A DNA stretch of 64,000 nucleotides from an uncultured Fulvivirga sp. (GTDB lineage: Bacteria; Bacteroidota; Bacteroidia; Cytophagales; Cyclobacteriaceae). The stretch covers positions 372,001-436,000 of the forward strand of contig CANMSE010000004.1 in the NCBI GenBank assembly GCA_947500555.1, in the 5' to 3' direction. Under the pieces are notes generated by a model. It made no database searches, had not been told where the DNA came from, and saw only the letters and a program-made list of their open reading frames with translations. Shown here in pieces: positions 17,893 through 27,485 of the stretch (positions are counted from its first letter, which is position 1; each line of letters opens with the position of its first letter). Position numbers and translations under genes: made by a program.

Positions 17893-19377
17893 GTGAGTCT
17901 CTATCAAAAATTACTGACTATATCAGGAGATCTTGTTGAAATTCTGCCGGAGTTTGTTCTTGTGGCTCTGATGCTTATGATATTGTTGACCGATCTTTTT
18001 TTTGCACCAAAAGAGCGTTTTATTCAAATTTTAGTGCTGGTAGGGTTGCTCCTGGAATTTTATCTTTTGGTTAATCAGTTTTTACTGGCAGATTCTCCAA
18101 CCTATGCGTTTTTTAGGATGATTACAGTTGATAGCCAATCGGTCTTCTGGAAGATGATTTTTGCCCTATTGACTTCCATCGTGGTTATTATCAGCCCGTT
18201 GCGCCTGGTAAGGCATAAAGGAGCTGAATATTATCTTTTAATTGTGGGAATACTTCTTGGAGCTAATTTTCTGGTAATGAGTTCTAATCTTCTGATGCTC
18301 TATTTTAGCCTGGAAGTTATCTCTATTACATCATACATAATAACCACTTTCTCTTTTAATAGAAGTAGCGCTGAAGCTTCGATCAAGTATTTGTTATTTG
18401 GTGCGGTTGCCTCTGCAATCATGCTTTATGGTATTTCATTACTTTATGCACTGACGGGAACACTGGATTTTGGGAGCCAGGCTTTCATCGATGCTCTATT
18501 ATCAGCCAAGTTATTGCCACTAATTGTTTCTTCTGTGTTACTTATGGCTGGGTTCTTATTTAAGATTGCAGCAGTGCCGTTTCACGTATGGGCACCAGAT
18601 GTCTACACCTCAGCGCCAACTCCAGTTGTATCCTTTTTTTCAACAGTTCCTAAGTTGGCAGGGGTCGCAATTTTTATGAAAATTATTTTAACCCTTAATT
18701 TATTTGGTCAGTCACCTATAAACTGGAGCACTATGATGGCCATTGTAGCAATGCTTACTATTATGATTGGAAATTTTTCGGCTTTATGGCAAAGCAATAT
18801 CAAGCGTTTGTTAGCTTATTCTTCTATTGCGCAGGGCGGGTTTCTATTAGCAGGTTTTGCCGCCCTTTCACAAAGTGCCTATGCTAACATTTTATTCTAC
18901 GCTTGTGTGTATGCCATCGCAAATATTGGAGTATTTGTAATCATACAATATTTTGAAAGGAAAGAGCAGATTTTTGAAGTGGGCGAATATACTGGACTAA
19001 TAAAAAAGTATCCGTTCATGTGTTTATTGCTGACTATTCTTTTGATTTCACTTACTGGCTTACCACCAACAGCAGGATTTACGGCTAAATTGCTAATATT
19101 TACTTCAATTTGGGAGTCCTTCGATTACACAAATAACCAATGGCTTTTCTACCTGTTAATATTTGGATTGATCAATACGGTGATCTCCCTATTCTATTAT
19201 TTAAAAGTTCCTTATTATATGATTTTTAAACCTTTTAGGTCTGACCTTAGGCCAAACCAAATTTTGTTTGGTTTAGAGAATTATTTGGGAGGGTTATTGG
19301 TTCTAGCAGTATTACTATTTTTCTTTAATCCCAACTGGTTGATGGGTTTGATTAATAGTATTAATTTTGCATTCTAA
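17893..19377 (+). CDS. nuoN: NADH-quinone oxidoreductase subunit N
   Basis: 494 residues, the third antiporter-like subunit. Recognisable parts are FSLEVISITSYIITTFSF (helix 5 Glu), LLFGAVASAIMLYGISLLYALTG, FKIAAVPFHVWAPDVYTSAPTPVVSF and NIKRLLAYSSIAQGGFLLAGF. The start is GTG at 17893, 4 bases after the nuoM stop. It is the last complex I gene of the cluster; the next gene begins only 9 bases downstream, so the transcript probably continues into it. Confidence 0.95.
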   Translation: MSLYQKLLTISGDLVEILPEFVLVALMLMILLTDLFFAPKERFIQILVLVGLLLEFYLLVNQFLLADSPTYAFFRMITVDSQSVFWKMIFALLTSIVVIISPLRLVRHKGAEYYLLIVGILLGANFLVMSSNLLMLYFSLEVISITSYIITTFSFNRSSAEASIKYLLFGAVASAIMLYGISLLYALTGTLDFGSQAFIDALLSAKLLPLIVSSVLLMAGFLFKIAAVPFHVWAPDVYTSAPTPVVSFFSTVPKLAGVAIFMKIILTLNLFGQSPINWSTMMAIVAMLTIMIGNFSALWQSNIKRLLAYSSIAQGGFLLAGFAALSQSAYANILFYACVYAIANIGVFVIIQYFERKEQIFEVGEYTGLIKKYPFMCLLLTILLISLTGLPPTAGFTAKLLIFTSIWESFDYTNNQWLFYLLIFGLINTVISLFYYLKVPYYMIFKPFRSDLRPNQILFGLENYLGGLLVLAVLLFFFNPNWLMGLINSINFAF

Positions 19378-19386
19378 TACTACCAA

Positions 19387-21273
19387 ATGAGTGATCAAAT
19401 CAAACATGAATGTGGTATAGCCATGATAAGGCTAAGAAAACCACTTTCTTACTATATTGAAAAGTACGGCTCTCCTACTTACGCTGTTAATAAAATGTAC
19501 ATCCTGATGGAAAAGCAGCGAAATCGAGGTCAGGATGGGGTAGGGATCGCTAACATAAAGATCAATCAGAAACCAGGTCTTAGATACATTAGTAGATATC
19601 GCTCCATTGAACATGATCCGATAAAGTACATCTTTCAAAAGATGGGCCGAAAGTTCAGAAAGGCTAAAAAAGAAGGAGGTGATCAATACAATGATGAAAC
19701 CTGGATGAAGGAAAATTGCGCTTTCACAGGAGAATTATGGTTGGGACATCTTCGTTATGGTACTCATGGTAAGAATAGTGTTGAAAATTGCCATCCATTT
19801 TTAAGGCAAAACAATTGGAGAAGTAGAAACCTGGTAGTTGCAGGAAACTTCAATATGACCAATGTAGATGAGCTATTTAATATTTTGGTTAACCTGGGCC
19901 AGCATCCAAAACAAAAAGTTGATACTGTTACAGTGATGGAAAAGATTGGTCACTTCTTAGATGAAGAGAACAATGAGATTTTCAGGAAGTATAAAGATCA
20001 ATATACAAATAGAGAGATCACCGAATTTATTGAAAGTGAGCTGGATTTAGTTAAAGTACTGAAACGTGCTTGTAAAGACTTTGACGGGGGCTATGTAATG
20101 GGTGGAATGGTTGGTCATGGTGATGCGTTTGTGGCGAGAGACCCTGCAGGTATAAGACCTGCGTATTACTATGCAGATGATGAGGTCATTGTTGTGGCTT
20201 CTGAAAAACCTGCGATTAAAACAGCCTTCGATGTCGACTACAGTGATATTAAGGAGATTGATCCGGGTAACGCTCTAATTATAAAGAAAAATGGTGAATT
20301 TGGTCAACATCAATTTATTAAGCCGTTAGAAAAAAAGTCGTGCAGCTTTGAACGCATATATTTTTCGAGAGGAACAGACCCTGATGTTTATAATGAACGT
20401 AAGCAACTGGGTAAATTGCTCGTGCCTCAAATACTGAAATCAATCAACTTCGATTTAAAAAATACGGTATTCTCTTATATTCCCAATACGGCAGAGACTA
20501 CGTTTCTTGGCGTAATGCATGGAATGGAAGACTATCTGTCTGCCAAGCAGAAGGAAGTATTCATTGATAAAAAGCCTTATGTTGGTGAGCTGGAGGATTT
20601 CCTTTCTTTTCGTCCAAGAGTAGAGAAAATAGTATTGAAAGATGCGAAGTTAAGAACGTTCATTACTGATGATGATCAACGTGATGAACTTGTGGCTCAC
20701 GTATATGATACCACTTATGAAGTGATAAGAAAAGGTGTTGATACTCTTGTTGTTATCGATGACTCTATTGTAAGAGGAACCACCCTGGAAAAGAGTATTT
20801 TGACAATGCTCAATAAATTAGAGCCTAAGAAAATAGTGGTTGTTTCTTCAGCTCCTCAGATTAGATTCCCAGATTGTTATGGAATTGATATGTCAAAGAT
20901 CAATGAGTTCATTGCTTTCAGGGCAATGGTAGCGTTACTCAAGGATAATGACATGGAGTTTAAACTTGATGAAGTGCGTGATAAATGTAGAACAGCTTTG
21001 AGTAACAAGGAGGCCGTCAACTATGTCAATGAGTTATACAACTTATTTACTTATGATGAGATATCAACTAAAATTACTGAGATAGTCAAACCAAAAGAAA
21101 TGACTGCTGATCTTGAAGTGATTTATCAAACGGTAGATAATCTACATAGGGCAATACCAAATCATTCAGGAGATTGGTATTTTACTGGAAACTTCCCAAC
21201 TCCTGGTGGTATGCGTGTGGCTAATCAGGCGTTTGTTAATCATATGGAAGGTAAATTAGTAAGAGCCTACTAG
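19387..21273 (+). CDS. Amidophosphoribosyltransferase-like protein, long form
   Basis: 628 residues with the PurF arrangement: N-terminal Ntn glutamine amidohydrolase domain and C-terminal phosphoribosyltransferase domain. Cys9 in KHECGIA is the predicted nucleophile, which would need removal of an eight-residue propeptide as in Bacillus-type PurF. Further signatures: QRNRGQDGVGIA (44-55), GHLRYGTHG, and the PRPP loop VVIDDSIVRGTT (about 455-466). PurF normally has about 460-510 residues; the extra length lies in the inserts around 90-110 and 190-220 and in the C-terminal 130 residues. The protein may be the purine enzyme or a paralogue. It follows nuoN by 9 bases. Confidence 0.8.
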   Translation: MSDQIKHECGIAMIRLRKPLSYYIEKYGSPTYAVNKMYILMEKQRNRGQDGVGIANIKINQKPGLRYISRYRSIEHDPIKYIFQKMGRKFRKAKKEGGDQYNDETWMKENCAFTGELWLGHLRYGTHGKNSVENCHPFLRQNNWRSRNLVVAGNFNMTNVDELFNILVNLGQHPKQKVDTVTVMEKIGHFLDEENNEIFRKYKDQYTNREITEFIESELDLVKVLKRACKDFDGGYVMGGMVGHGDAFVARDPAGIRPAYYYADDEVIVVASEKPAIKTAFDVDYSDIKEIDPGNALIIKKNGEFGQHQFIKPLEKKSCSFERIYFSRGTDPDVYNERKQLGKLLVPQILKSINFDLKNTVFSYIPNTAETTFLGVMHGMEDYLSAKQKEVFIDKKPYVGELEDFLSFRPRVEKIVLKDAKLRTFITDDDQRDELVAHVYDTTYEVIRKGVDTLVVIDDSIVRGTTLEKSILTMLNKLEPKKIVVVSSAPQIRFPDCYGIDMSKINEFIAFRAMVALLKDNDMEFKLDEVRDKCRTALSNKEAVNYVNELYNLFTYDEISTKITEIVKPKEMTADLEVIYQTVDNLHRAIPNHSGDWYFTGNFPTPGGMRVANQAFVNHMEGKLVRAY

Positions 21274-22286
21274 GGTAGGTAGAAATCAAAAATAATATCA
21301 TTCATACATTTGAAATGACCTTTTGGGCATTTCTGATATCCAATTTTTGAGCACGGTCTGCAATCTATTTTATTATTTTCCAGTATGGTAAATTTGGTTC
21401 TGTATGGATACATGCCAAATGAAGGTATTGTATTGCCCCAAATGCAAAATATTTCCTTTTTAAAAGCGGCAGCAATATGCATAAGTCCCGTGTCATGAGT
21501 GAATACATATTTGGCCTGCTTCAGAAGTGAAGCAGATTGATTTAAATTATACTTTCCACAGGCATTGTAAATTATTGCTTTCTTATTCATCTCAAGTAAT
21601 GCCTCCTCTAATGGAGTTGATACTATTGATTTGGTGAAGAATTTTTTAATTTCCTCACCTGTGGATATATCTTCCTTTCCCCCAAGTAATACGATTGGCT
21701 TATTGATTTTATCACAAAGCTCAATCATACGTTTTACAGGCAGCCTTTTTGTAGCATGTTGAGCCCCTATTGCATAAGCTACGTACTCTTCCTGATGTGA
21801 TTTTGGTAACCATTCCAATGGTACCTGATCACTGTCAGGTATAAAATAGTCGAGACCTAAAGTGTCCATTTTCACGTCTAGTGCCTTAACAGTATCCATG
21901 TAACGATCCACAATATGTCTATTGGGTAACTTATCAATTTTGAGATTTACCTTAAGCCACTTTTCTGTATTGAGCTTGTCAAAGGAATAACTCTTAACGT
22001 TTAATCTCTTTTTAATAACTGCGGAGCGTATATTTTTGTGGAGGTCAATTATTAGATCAAACTTCTCTGCTTTTAAGTCTTTTACAGTATCGTTGAGACT
22101 TTCATTAAGTAAATGATACTTATCAATGTACGGGTTATTTTGAACTAAAAGTTCAAATGAGACTTTTGTTAGGTAATGAATTTCAGCCTCAGGAAGCTGT
22201 GTTTTTAGATTCCTTATAACCGGAGTAGTAAGAACAATATCTCCTATAGAAGAAAACCTTATAATCAGTATTTTTTTTATTGCCAT
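21270..22286 (-). CDS. Glycosyltransferase family 9 (heptosyltransferase-like)
   Basis: 338 residues. KKILIIRFSSIGDIVLTTPVIRNLK (3-27) is the start typical of ADP-heptose:LPS heptosyltransferase-like GT9 enzymes; YAIGAQHATKRLP and THDTGLMHIAAAFKKEIFCIWG are the donor-site segments. The C-terminus has a cysteine cluster (CRPCSKIGYQKCPKGHFKCM) also seen in Bacteroidota members, possibly a metal site. Likely role is lipopolysaccharide core or O-glycan assembly at the inner membrane. The stop overlaps the stop of the upstream convergent gene by 4 bases. Confidence 0.88.
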   Translation of the reverse strand: MAIKKILIIRFSSIGDIVLTTPVIRNLKTQLPEAEIHYLTKVSFELLVQNNPYIDKYHLLNESLNDTVKDLKAEKFDLIIDLHKNIRSAVIKKRLNVKSYSFDKLNTEKWLKVNLKIDKLPNRHIVDRYMDTVKALDVKMDTLGLDYFIPDSDQVPLEWLPKSHQEEYVAYAIGAQHATKRLPVKRMIELCDKINKPIVLLGGKEDISTGEEIKKFFTKSIVSTPLEEALLEMNKKAIIYNACGKYNLNQSASLLKQAKYVFTHDTGLMHIAAAFKKEIFCIWGNTIPSFGMYPYRTKFTILENNKIDCRPCSKIGYQKCPKGHFKCMNDIIFDFYLP

Positions 22287-22454
22287 TTAGTTGTCAACAG
22301 TGTGAAGCCAAAGGTGTTTGGTAATCCCCTTTTTTGGGGGAATGATAAGTTGTAAATAAAGTCAAATTTAGTGCTTTTAGTACCTTGTTTATTTTCCCCG
22401 ATAGGTTTACGTAAATTTAAGAAAATCAATCATTGAACTAAGATATATAACAAT

Positions 22455-22862
22455 ATGAACTATTGGTTAATGAAAACGGAGCCCGGTACTTATTCATGGG
22501 ATGATCTTATAAAGGATAAAAGAACTCATTGGGATGGTGTTCGAAATTATCAGGCCCGAAACAACATGAAGGAGATGAAAGTTGGTGATCTGGCTTTGTA
22601 TTATCATAGTGTGAATGAAAAATGTTCGGTGGGTATAGTCAAGATTGTTAAAGAGTTCTATCAAGACCCTACAACTGACGATGAGAGATGGGTGGTAGTT
22701 GACATTGAACCGGTGGAGAAATTCAAAAATGCTGTTACTCTTGCTGAAGTAAAAAGTGACGATCGTTTATCTGAAATGGTACTCGTAAGAAACTCACGTC
22801 TTTCAGTTCAACCTGTAAAAAGAGAAGAATTTGATATAATCGTTGGCATGGGTAATAAATGA
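22455..22862 (+). CDS. EVE domain protein
   Basis: 135 residues covering one PUA-like EVE domain and nothing else. Signatures are NYWLMKTEPGTYSWDDL (2-18), WDGVRNYQARNNMKEMKVGD (26-45), ALYYHSVNEKCSVGIVKI, and the closing LSEMVLVRNSRLSVQPV. EVE domains bind modified bases in DNA or RNA; the cellular role of this standalone bacterial form is not settled. Its TGA overlaps the ATG of the next gene (ATGA), so it is coupled to the secreted-protein pair downstream. Confidence 0.92.
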   Translation: MNYWLMKTEPGTYSWDDLIKDKRTHWDGVRNYQARNNMKEMKVGDLALYYHSVNEKCSVGIVKIVKEFYQDPTTDDERWVVVDIEPVEKFKNAVTLAEVKSDDRLSEMVLVRNSRLSVQPVKREEFDIIVGMGNK

Positions 22863-24415
22863 GGATACTGACTTTTATATACTTCCTTTTCTTTTCATTG
22901 AATTTGCTCGGTCAAGTAAATCAGACTCAACGATTTGAGTTAAAGAAAAAAAATAACGATGATTTTTTTACCGTATTACCTGCAGGAAAAGACGGTGTAA
23001 TTATTTTTAGAGATACCAATGATTATAAAAAGGGTGACGTTTGGCAAATCGTTGTATTAGACACACTGCTGAATGAAAGTTGGGATACGGAAGTTTTAAT
23101 TGATTCGAAATATGTATTCAAAGGTTATGATTTAACCAATTCCAAGCTACACTTACTTTTCAGAGATGGAGAATATGAAAAGAGGGATTATCATCTAATT
23201 TCCGTGAATATCAAAGATGGTGAGATTGAGCGGTTTGATATAAAAAATGAAGTTCCCCTTGAATTAAGTCATATTACCATGTTACCAGATAGACTGGTAT
23301 TGGCAGGATATGTGAATTTCAGTCCGACTTTAGTGTCATACAAATTAGGCGAAGAGAGTTTTGAAATTATTCCAGGGTTTTTCAAAGACAGAAGTAACGT
23401 AGTTGACTTACGAGATAATGGTAATAGCACTTTTAATACTGTAACGTTAGAAAAAGACTATAAAGGCACATTACTTCGATTGAGAACCTATAGTTATGAT
23501 GGTGAAATGCTATTTGAGCGCGAAGTATTGGCAGACGAAAAATATAAGCTTTTGGGAGCTAAATCCAGTGGTTTTATAAATGGAAACCTAGTTATAGCAG
23601 GGACTTATAGTATCAACCGATCTAATTATGCCGTGGGTATTTTCTTCATTATTGTTAAGCCAGAAGGACAGGAAAATGTTGTTAAATACTACGACTTTTC
23701 AAATTTCGAACATTTTTTTGATTACATGAAACCTAAAAGGGCGGCTAGAATTAAGGCCAAATTAGAAAGTAAAGTTGCCCAAGGTAAAGAATTTCACTTT
23801 CCCTCCAGATTGTTGTTACACGAGATCAGACCATCAAATAATGGTTACCTACTAGCTGGAGAAATTTTTGATCCAAACTATGTAAGCGTCAATAGTCGAC
23901 CTGGATTTGATGATGGATTTGCCTCTCAACGTGAATTGGAGCGAAGAAGAAGAGCGGCTCATAATTATGCCAAACAGCCCAGTAAACTTCAAAATGTCAA
24001 TGATGCTGATCATTTTGATTATTTAGAATCGATAGTTTTTGAGCTGGATTCGAAGGGTAATCTCTTATGGGATAATAGTATGAAAATAGAGGAAATTAAG
24101 ACATTGTCGCTAGAGCAGATCGTGCATTTATCCGTGTATGATTTAGATGAAATTCGTATGGTATATAAAACCGATGAAGATTTATATTATAAGTCGTTTC
24201 AGAAGTCTGAAACCGTTGAAGAGAGTAATTCACCGATTCTACTAAAAAATGAATCTGACAAAATCATTCATACGTATGAGGGAGTAGGCAGAAGTGAATA
24301 TTGGTATGACAATCATTTCATCATTTGGGGATACCATAAAATTGAAGATGGATTAGAACCGTCATCAAAGAGCAAACGGAGTGTGTTATATGTCAATAAA
24401 GTTGAATTTGAATAG
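22859..24415 (+). CDS. Secreted hypothetical protein, paralogue A of a tandem pair
   Basis: Not recognised. 518 residues with a signal peptide (MRILTFIYFLFFSLNLLGQ). The rest is strand-rich with many alternating hydrophobic stretches, suggesting a beta-propeller-like periplasmic or surface domain. A strongly basic segment, YMKPKRAARIKAKLESKV (about 292-309), interrupts this. The same order of landmarks occurs in the next gene: QRFEL near the start, VWQIVVLDT, PGFFKDRSN, HEIRPSNNGYLLAGEIFDPNY, GNLLWDNSMKI and a final YVNKVEFE. ATGA coupling to the EVE gene. Confidence 0.8.
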   Translation: MRILTFIYFLFFSLNLLGQVNQTQRFELKKKNNDDFFTVLPAGKDGVIIFRDTNDYKKGDVWQIVVLDTLLNESWDTEVLIDSKYVFKGYDLTNSKLHLLFRDGEYEKRDYHLISVNIKDGEIERFDIKNEVPLELSHITMLPDRLVLAGYVNFSPTLVSYKLGEESFEIIPGFFKDRSNVVDLRDNGNSTFNTVTLEKDYKGTLLRLRTYSYDGEMLFEREVLADEKYKLLGAKSSGFINGNLVIAGTYSINRSNYAVGIFFIIVKPEGQENVVKYYDFSNFEHFFDYMKPKRAARIKAKLESKVAQGKEFHFPSRLLLHEIRPSNNGYLLAGEIFDPNYVSVNSRPGFDDGFASQRELERRRRAAHNYAKQPSKLQNVNDADHFDYLESIVFELDSKGNLLWDNSMKIEEIKTLSLEQIVHLSVYDLDEIRMVYKTDEDLYYKSFQKSETVEESNSPILLKNESDKIIHTYEGVGRSEYWYDNHFIIWGYHKIEDGLEPSSKSKRSVLYVNKVEFE

Positions 24416-25925
24416 GTGTTTGTCAACTGTATTACTGCTATTCATAGTTTCGTCTATTAGTTTAGCTCAAATCTCTCAACCTGAAAGGTTTGAAATACCC
24501 TCTGGGGATGGGACATATGAGGTTATCTCAGCCGGAGATAATGGGCTTTTTCTGTTGATAAAAACAGTTGAGCTTCAAACAAAAGAGCAAATTTGGCAGG
24601 TTATTAAGCTAGATACAGCTTTCAATGTTCAATGGCAGCGTGTTTATTCGGTGCCCGTAAGCCAGACGTTGGTTTCAAACTATAGTGATAAGGGAAAGCT
24701 ATATTTCCTCTTTAGTCGAAATCAGCCTAAAGACCGAAATATGGAGCTGATTTCTTTCAATCAGGAAGATGGCTCTGCACTAAGCTATATCATCAGAAAT
24801 TTTATTCCTCTAGACTTTTTTGATTTCAAGGTAATCGGTCAGTCAGCGGTAATTGCTGGTTATTATAATTTTAGACCACTTGTTTTTTTATATAATCTAT
24901 CCGAAGGAATACCAGTCGTTTTACCAGGACTATTTGGTGATAGAAGTGAACTGATACAATTGACTGCTAATAGCAATAACACCTTTGACATATTGGTTTC
25001 TGGAAGAGATATTAACAGACAAGCATCGCTATTTCTCAATACCTATGATTATTCAGGTGCATTGGTTAAATCATTGAACCTTGAAGGTGAGGAGAAAAGA
25101 GGATTGCTATTCGGCAAGTCTACCGATTTGAAGAATGATGAAAAGCTAATTGCAGGAGTTTATGGAAGGTTTAATTCGGAATATACTCGAGGACTATTTT
25201 TGTCTAAAATTGATAAAAATGACCAACAGAGTTTGTCCTACTATAACTATGCAGATCTAAAGAACTTCTTTAACTACATGCGAGCTAAAAGAGAGAAACG
25301 TGTGCGCGATCGAATTGAGAGAAGAAGAATAAATCAAAAAAGAATACGATTTAACTACAGAATATTAGTGCATGAGTTGATTGAAGATGGAGATCAGTTT
25401 GTGCTTATGGGTGAAGCCTTTTACCCAAAATATAAAACGGTCGGAGACAGCTACACTGGATCTGGGAGAATAATTGGTTCTATTAATAATGGTATTATAA
25501 GAAATAACCGAATTTTTGAGGGGTATCGCTATACACATGCTGTAGTCATAGGTTTTGATAAAAGTGGTAAGCTTCTGTGGGATAATAGCTTTGAAATCAA
25601 TGATGTTCTTTCTATGGAGTTAAAACAATACGTTCATGCAAGTATAAAGGATGATAAGTTGGCATTACTTTATGTTTATGATGATAAAATAAGGTCTAAA
25701 ATAATTCGTGAAGATGAGGTACTGGAAGGAAAGGAGCTTACGTCTATAGAATTAAGGTTAGATTCCGATAGAGCCATTGAAAATAAAACAAATGTAATGG
25801 GCCTTGAATCTTGGTATAATGAGGTGTTTTACGTTTATGGAACTCAGGAAATCAAAAATCTGAGAGGTGAGGGTGTTGATTTAAGACGTGAGGTTTTCTT
25901 TATCAATAAGGTAATTTATAAATAA
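24390..25925 (+). CDS. Secreted hypothetical protein, paralogue B of a tandem pair
   Basis: 511 residues from ATG 24390 (a GTG at 24381 is also in frame). The signal peptide is NRCLSTVLLLFIVSSISLAQ. It parallels paralogue A along its whole length: PERFEI, IWQVIKLDT, PGLFGDRSE, YMRAKREKRVRDRIERRR (basic segment), HELIEDGDQFVLMGEAFYPKY, GKLLWDNSFEI and the C-terminal FFINKVIYK. The start lies 26 bases inside paralogue A, so the pair is translated together. Function unknown; the pair is an old tandem duplication, since identity is patchy. Confidence 0.8.
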   Translation: MSIKLNLNRCLSTVLLLFIVSSISLAQISQPERFEIPSGDGTYEVISAGDNGLFLLIKTVELQTKEQIWQVIKLDTAFNVQWQRVYSVPVSQTLVSNYSDKGKLYFLFSRNQPKDRNMELISFNQEDGSALSYIIRNFIPLDFFDFKVIGQSAVIAGYYNFRPLVFLYNLSEGIPVVLPGLFGDRSELIQLTANSNNTFDILVSGRDINRQASLFLNTYDYSGALVKSLNLEGEEKRGLLFGKSTDLKNDEKLIAGVYGRFNSEYTRGLFLSKIDKNDQQSLSYYNYADLKNFFNYMRAKREKRVRDRIERRRINQKRIRFNYRILVHELIEDGDQFVLMGEAFYPKYKTVGDSYTGSGRIIGSINNGIIRNNRIFEGYRYTHAVVIGFDKSGKLLWDNSFEINDVLSMELKQYVHASIKDDKLALLYVYDDKIRSKIIREDEVLEGKELTSIELRLDSDRAIENKTNVMGLESWYNEVFYVYGTQEIKNLRGEGVDLRREVFFINKVIYK

Positions 25926-25962
25926 GAAGGCCTTACAGCTATTTTCTTATTGGGGATAATTC

Positions 25963-25970
25963 TATATTTG
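25963..25970 (+). promoter_or_regulatory. Candidate -7 box for pyrR-pyrB
   Basis: TATATTTG, an exact TAnnTTTG match, ends only 1 base before the first in-frame ATG (25972) and 13 bases before the second (25984). A transcript starting about 5-7 bases downstream would lack the first ATG, which favours 25984 as the pyrR start. Confidence 0.55.
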
Positions 25971-25983
25971 CATGAGCTTGGCA

Positions 25984-26532
25984 ATGCAAAAGAAACTCAT
26001 ACTTGACTCCAATCTTCTTCGCATCACAGTCGATCGACTTTGCCAACAACTCATTGAAAATCATGATGATTTTGAAGATACTGTTATTCTGGGGATGCAA
26101 CCCAGAGGTATTTTTCTGGCAGAAATGATTCACTTACAACTGGAAAAAACAGTAAAAACAAAAATTGATCTAGGTAAATTGGATACCACTTTTTACCGCG
26201 ATGATTTTAGAAGACGCGATGCGCCAGTTTTGGCAAATGCTACAGAAGTATCATTTATCATTGAGAATAAGAAAGTAATACTCATTGATGACGTGCTTTA
26301 TACTGGCAGATCAGTAAGAGCTGCAATGGATGCTATGATGGCTTTTGGCAGGCCCAATAAAGTGGAATTGGCTGTTTTAGTAAATCGCAAATACACTCGA
26401 CACTTACCTATCGAGCCTGATTATACTGGGATAGATGTAAATACATTAGATACGCAAAAAGTATTAGTTGAATTAGAAGCGCAAGGACATAAAAAAAATA
26501 AGATCTGGTTGATAAATAAGGAAGAAAAATAA
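25984..26532 (+). CDS. pyrR: PyrR: pyrimidine operon regulator / uracil phosphoribosyltransferase
   Basis: 182 residues from ATG 25984; the ATG at 25972 would add four residues but probably lies upstream of the transcript start. Type I phosphoribosyltransferase fold: GMQPRGIFLAEM, KTKIDLGKLDTTFYRDDFRRRD, and the PRPP loop VILIDDVLYTGRSVRAAMD. In Firmicutes PyrR binds mRNA and attenuates pyr operons; here the upstream gap is too short to hold an attenuator before pyrR, so only the enzyme role is supported. Its TAA shares one base with the pyrB ATG. Confidence 0.9.
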   Translation: MQKKLILDSNLLRITVDRLCQQLIENHDDFEDTVILGMQPRGIFLAEMIHLQLEKTVKTKIDLGKLDTTFYRDDFRRRDAPVLANATEVSFIIENKKVILIDDVLYTGRSVRAAMDAMMAFGRPNKVELAVLVNRKYTRHLPIEPDYTGIDVNTLDTQKVLVELEAQGHKKNKIWLINKEEK

Positions 26533-27458
26533 TGTCGGAACTAAGTCAAAAGCATCTTCTTGGTATAAAAGACATCAATCGTAAGGATATTGAACTCATT
26601 TTTGAAACCGCTGCTAATTTCAAAGAAGTAATTAACAGACCAATTAAGAAGGTTCCTTCCCTTCGTGATATTACCATTGCCAATGTGTTTTTTGAAAATT
26701 CGACAAGAACAAAACTGTCGTTCGAACTTGCAGAAAAAAGACTATCGGCAGATGTGGTCAATTTCTCTTCCTCAAACTCCTCTGTTAAGAAAGGAGAGAC
26801 TTTACTAGATACAGTCAATAATATTTTAGCGATGAAAGTGGATATGGTGGTGATGCGACATAGCAGTCCCGGTGCGCCTCATTTTCTAGCTAAACATATA
26901 GACGCAAATATTGTCAATGCTGGGGATGGAACTCATGAACACCCTACTCAGGCTTTGCTTGATACATTTTCCATTTATCAAAAGCATGGCTCATTAGAAG
27001 GTTTGAAAGTGGCCATAGTGGGAGACATCCTTCACTCACGAGTAGCGTTATCAAATATTTTTGCGCTCAAAAAATTGGGTGCTGAGGTAATGGTTTGTGG
27101 CCCAAGTACTCTGCTGCCTAAATATATATCTTCTTTAGGTATTAAGGTGGAATTAGAGGTTAGTAAGGCACTGCAATGGTGTGATGTGGCTAATATACTC
27201 CGCATACAGTTAGAAAGGCAGCACATCAAATATTTCCCTAGTCTGCGTGAATACTCGCTGTACTATGGTGTCAATAAGCAACTTCTTGATAGTCTGGATA
27301 AACAGATAACCATCATGCATCCGGGGCCAATCAATAGAGGTGTTGAGATTAATAGCGATGTAGCTGATTCTGACCACTCTATTATTCTTGAACAAGTCGA
27401 GAATGGGGTAGCAGTCCGTATGGCGGTATTGTATTTGCTAGCAGGAGTGCAGCAGTAA
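26532..27458 (+). CDS. pyrB: Aspartate carbamoyltransferase catalytic chain
   Basis: Condenses carbamoyl phosphate and aspartate in de novo pyrimidine synthesis. 308 residues, the normal catalytic-chain length. Signatures: FFENSTRTKLSFE with the STRT loop (57-60), SSVKKGETL (84-92, the 80s loop with the shared Lys), GDGTHEHPTQALLD (131-144), and MHPGPINRGVEI near the C-terminus. No regulatory chain gene (pyrI) is next to it. Coupled to pyrR by TAATG. Confidence 0.96.
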   Translation: MSELSQKHLLGIKDINRKDIELIFETAANFKEVINRPIKKVPSLRDITIANVFFENSTRTKLSFELAEKRLSADVVNFSSSNSSVKKGETLLDTVNNILAMKVDMVVMRHSSPGAPHFLAKHIDANIVNAGDGTHEHPTQALLDTFSIYQKHGSLEGLKVAIVGDILHSRVALSNIFALKKLGAEVMVCGPSTLLPKYISSLGIKVELEVSKALQWCDVANILRIQLERQHIKYFPSLREYSLYYGVNKQLLDSLDKQITIMHPGPINRGVEINSDVADSDHSIILEQVENGVAVRMAVLYLLAGVQQ

Positions 27459-27485
27459 TCAAAAGCTGATTAAGGCCAATAGAAT

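Noticed and set aside
22325..22341. CCCC-TTTTTT-GGGG palindrome upstream of the EVE gene
   Set aside because: The stem is only 4-5 pairs and it lies in a divergent gap where neither strand ends a gene, so no terminator or operator role can be supported.
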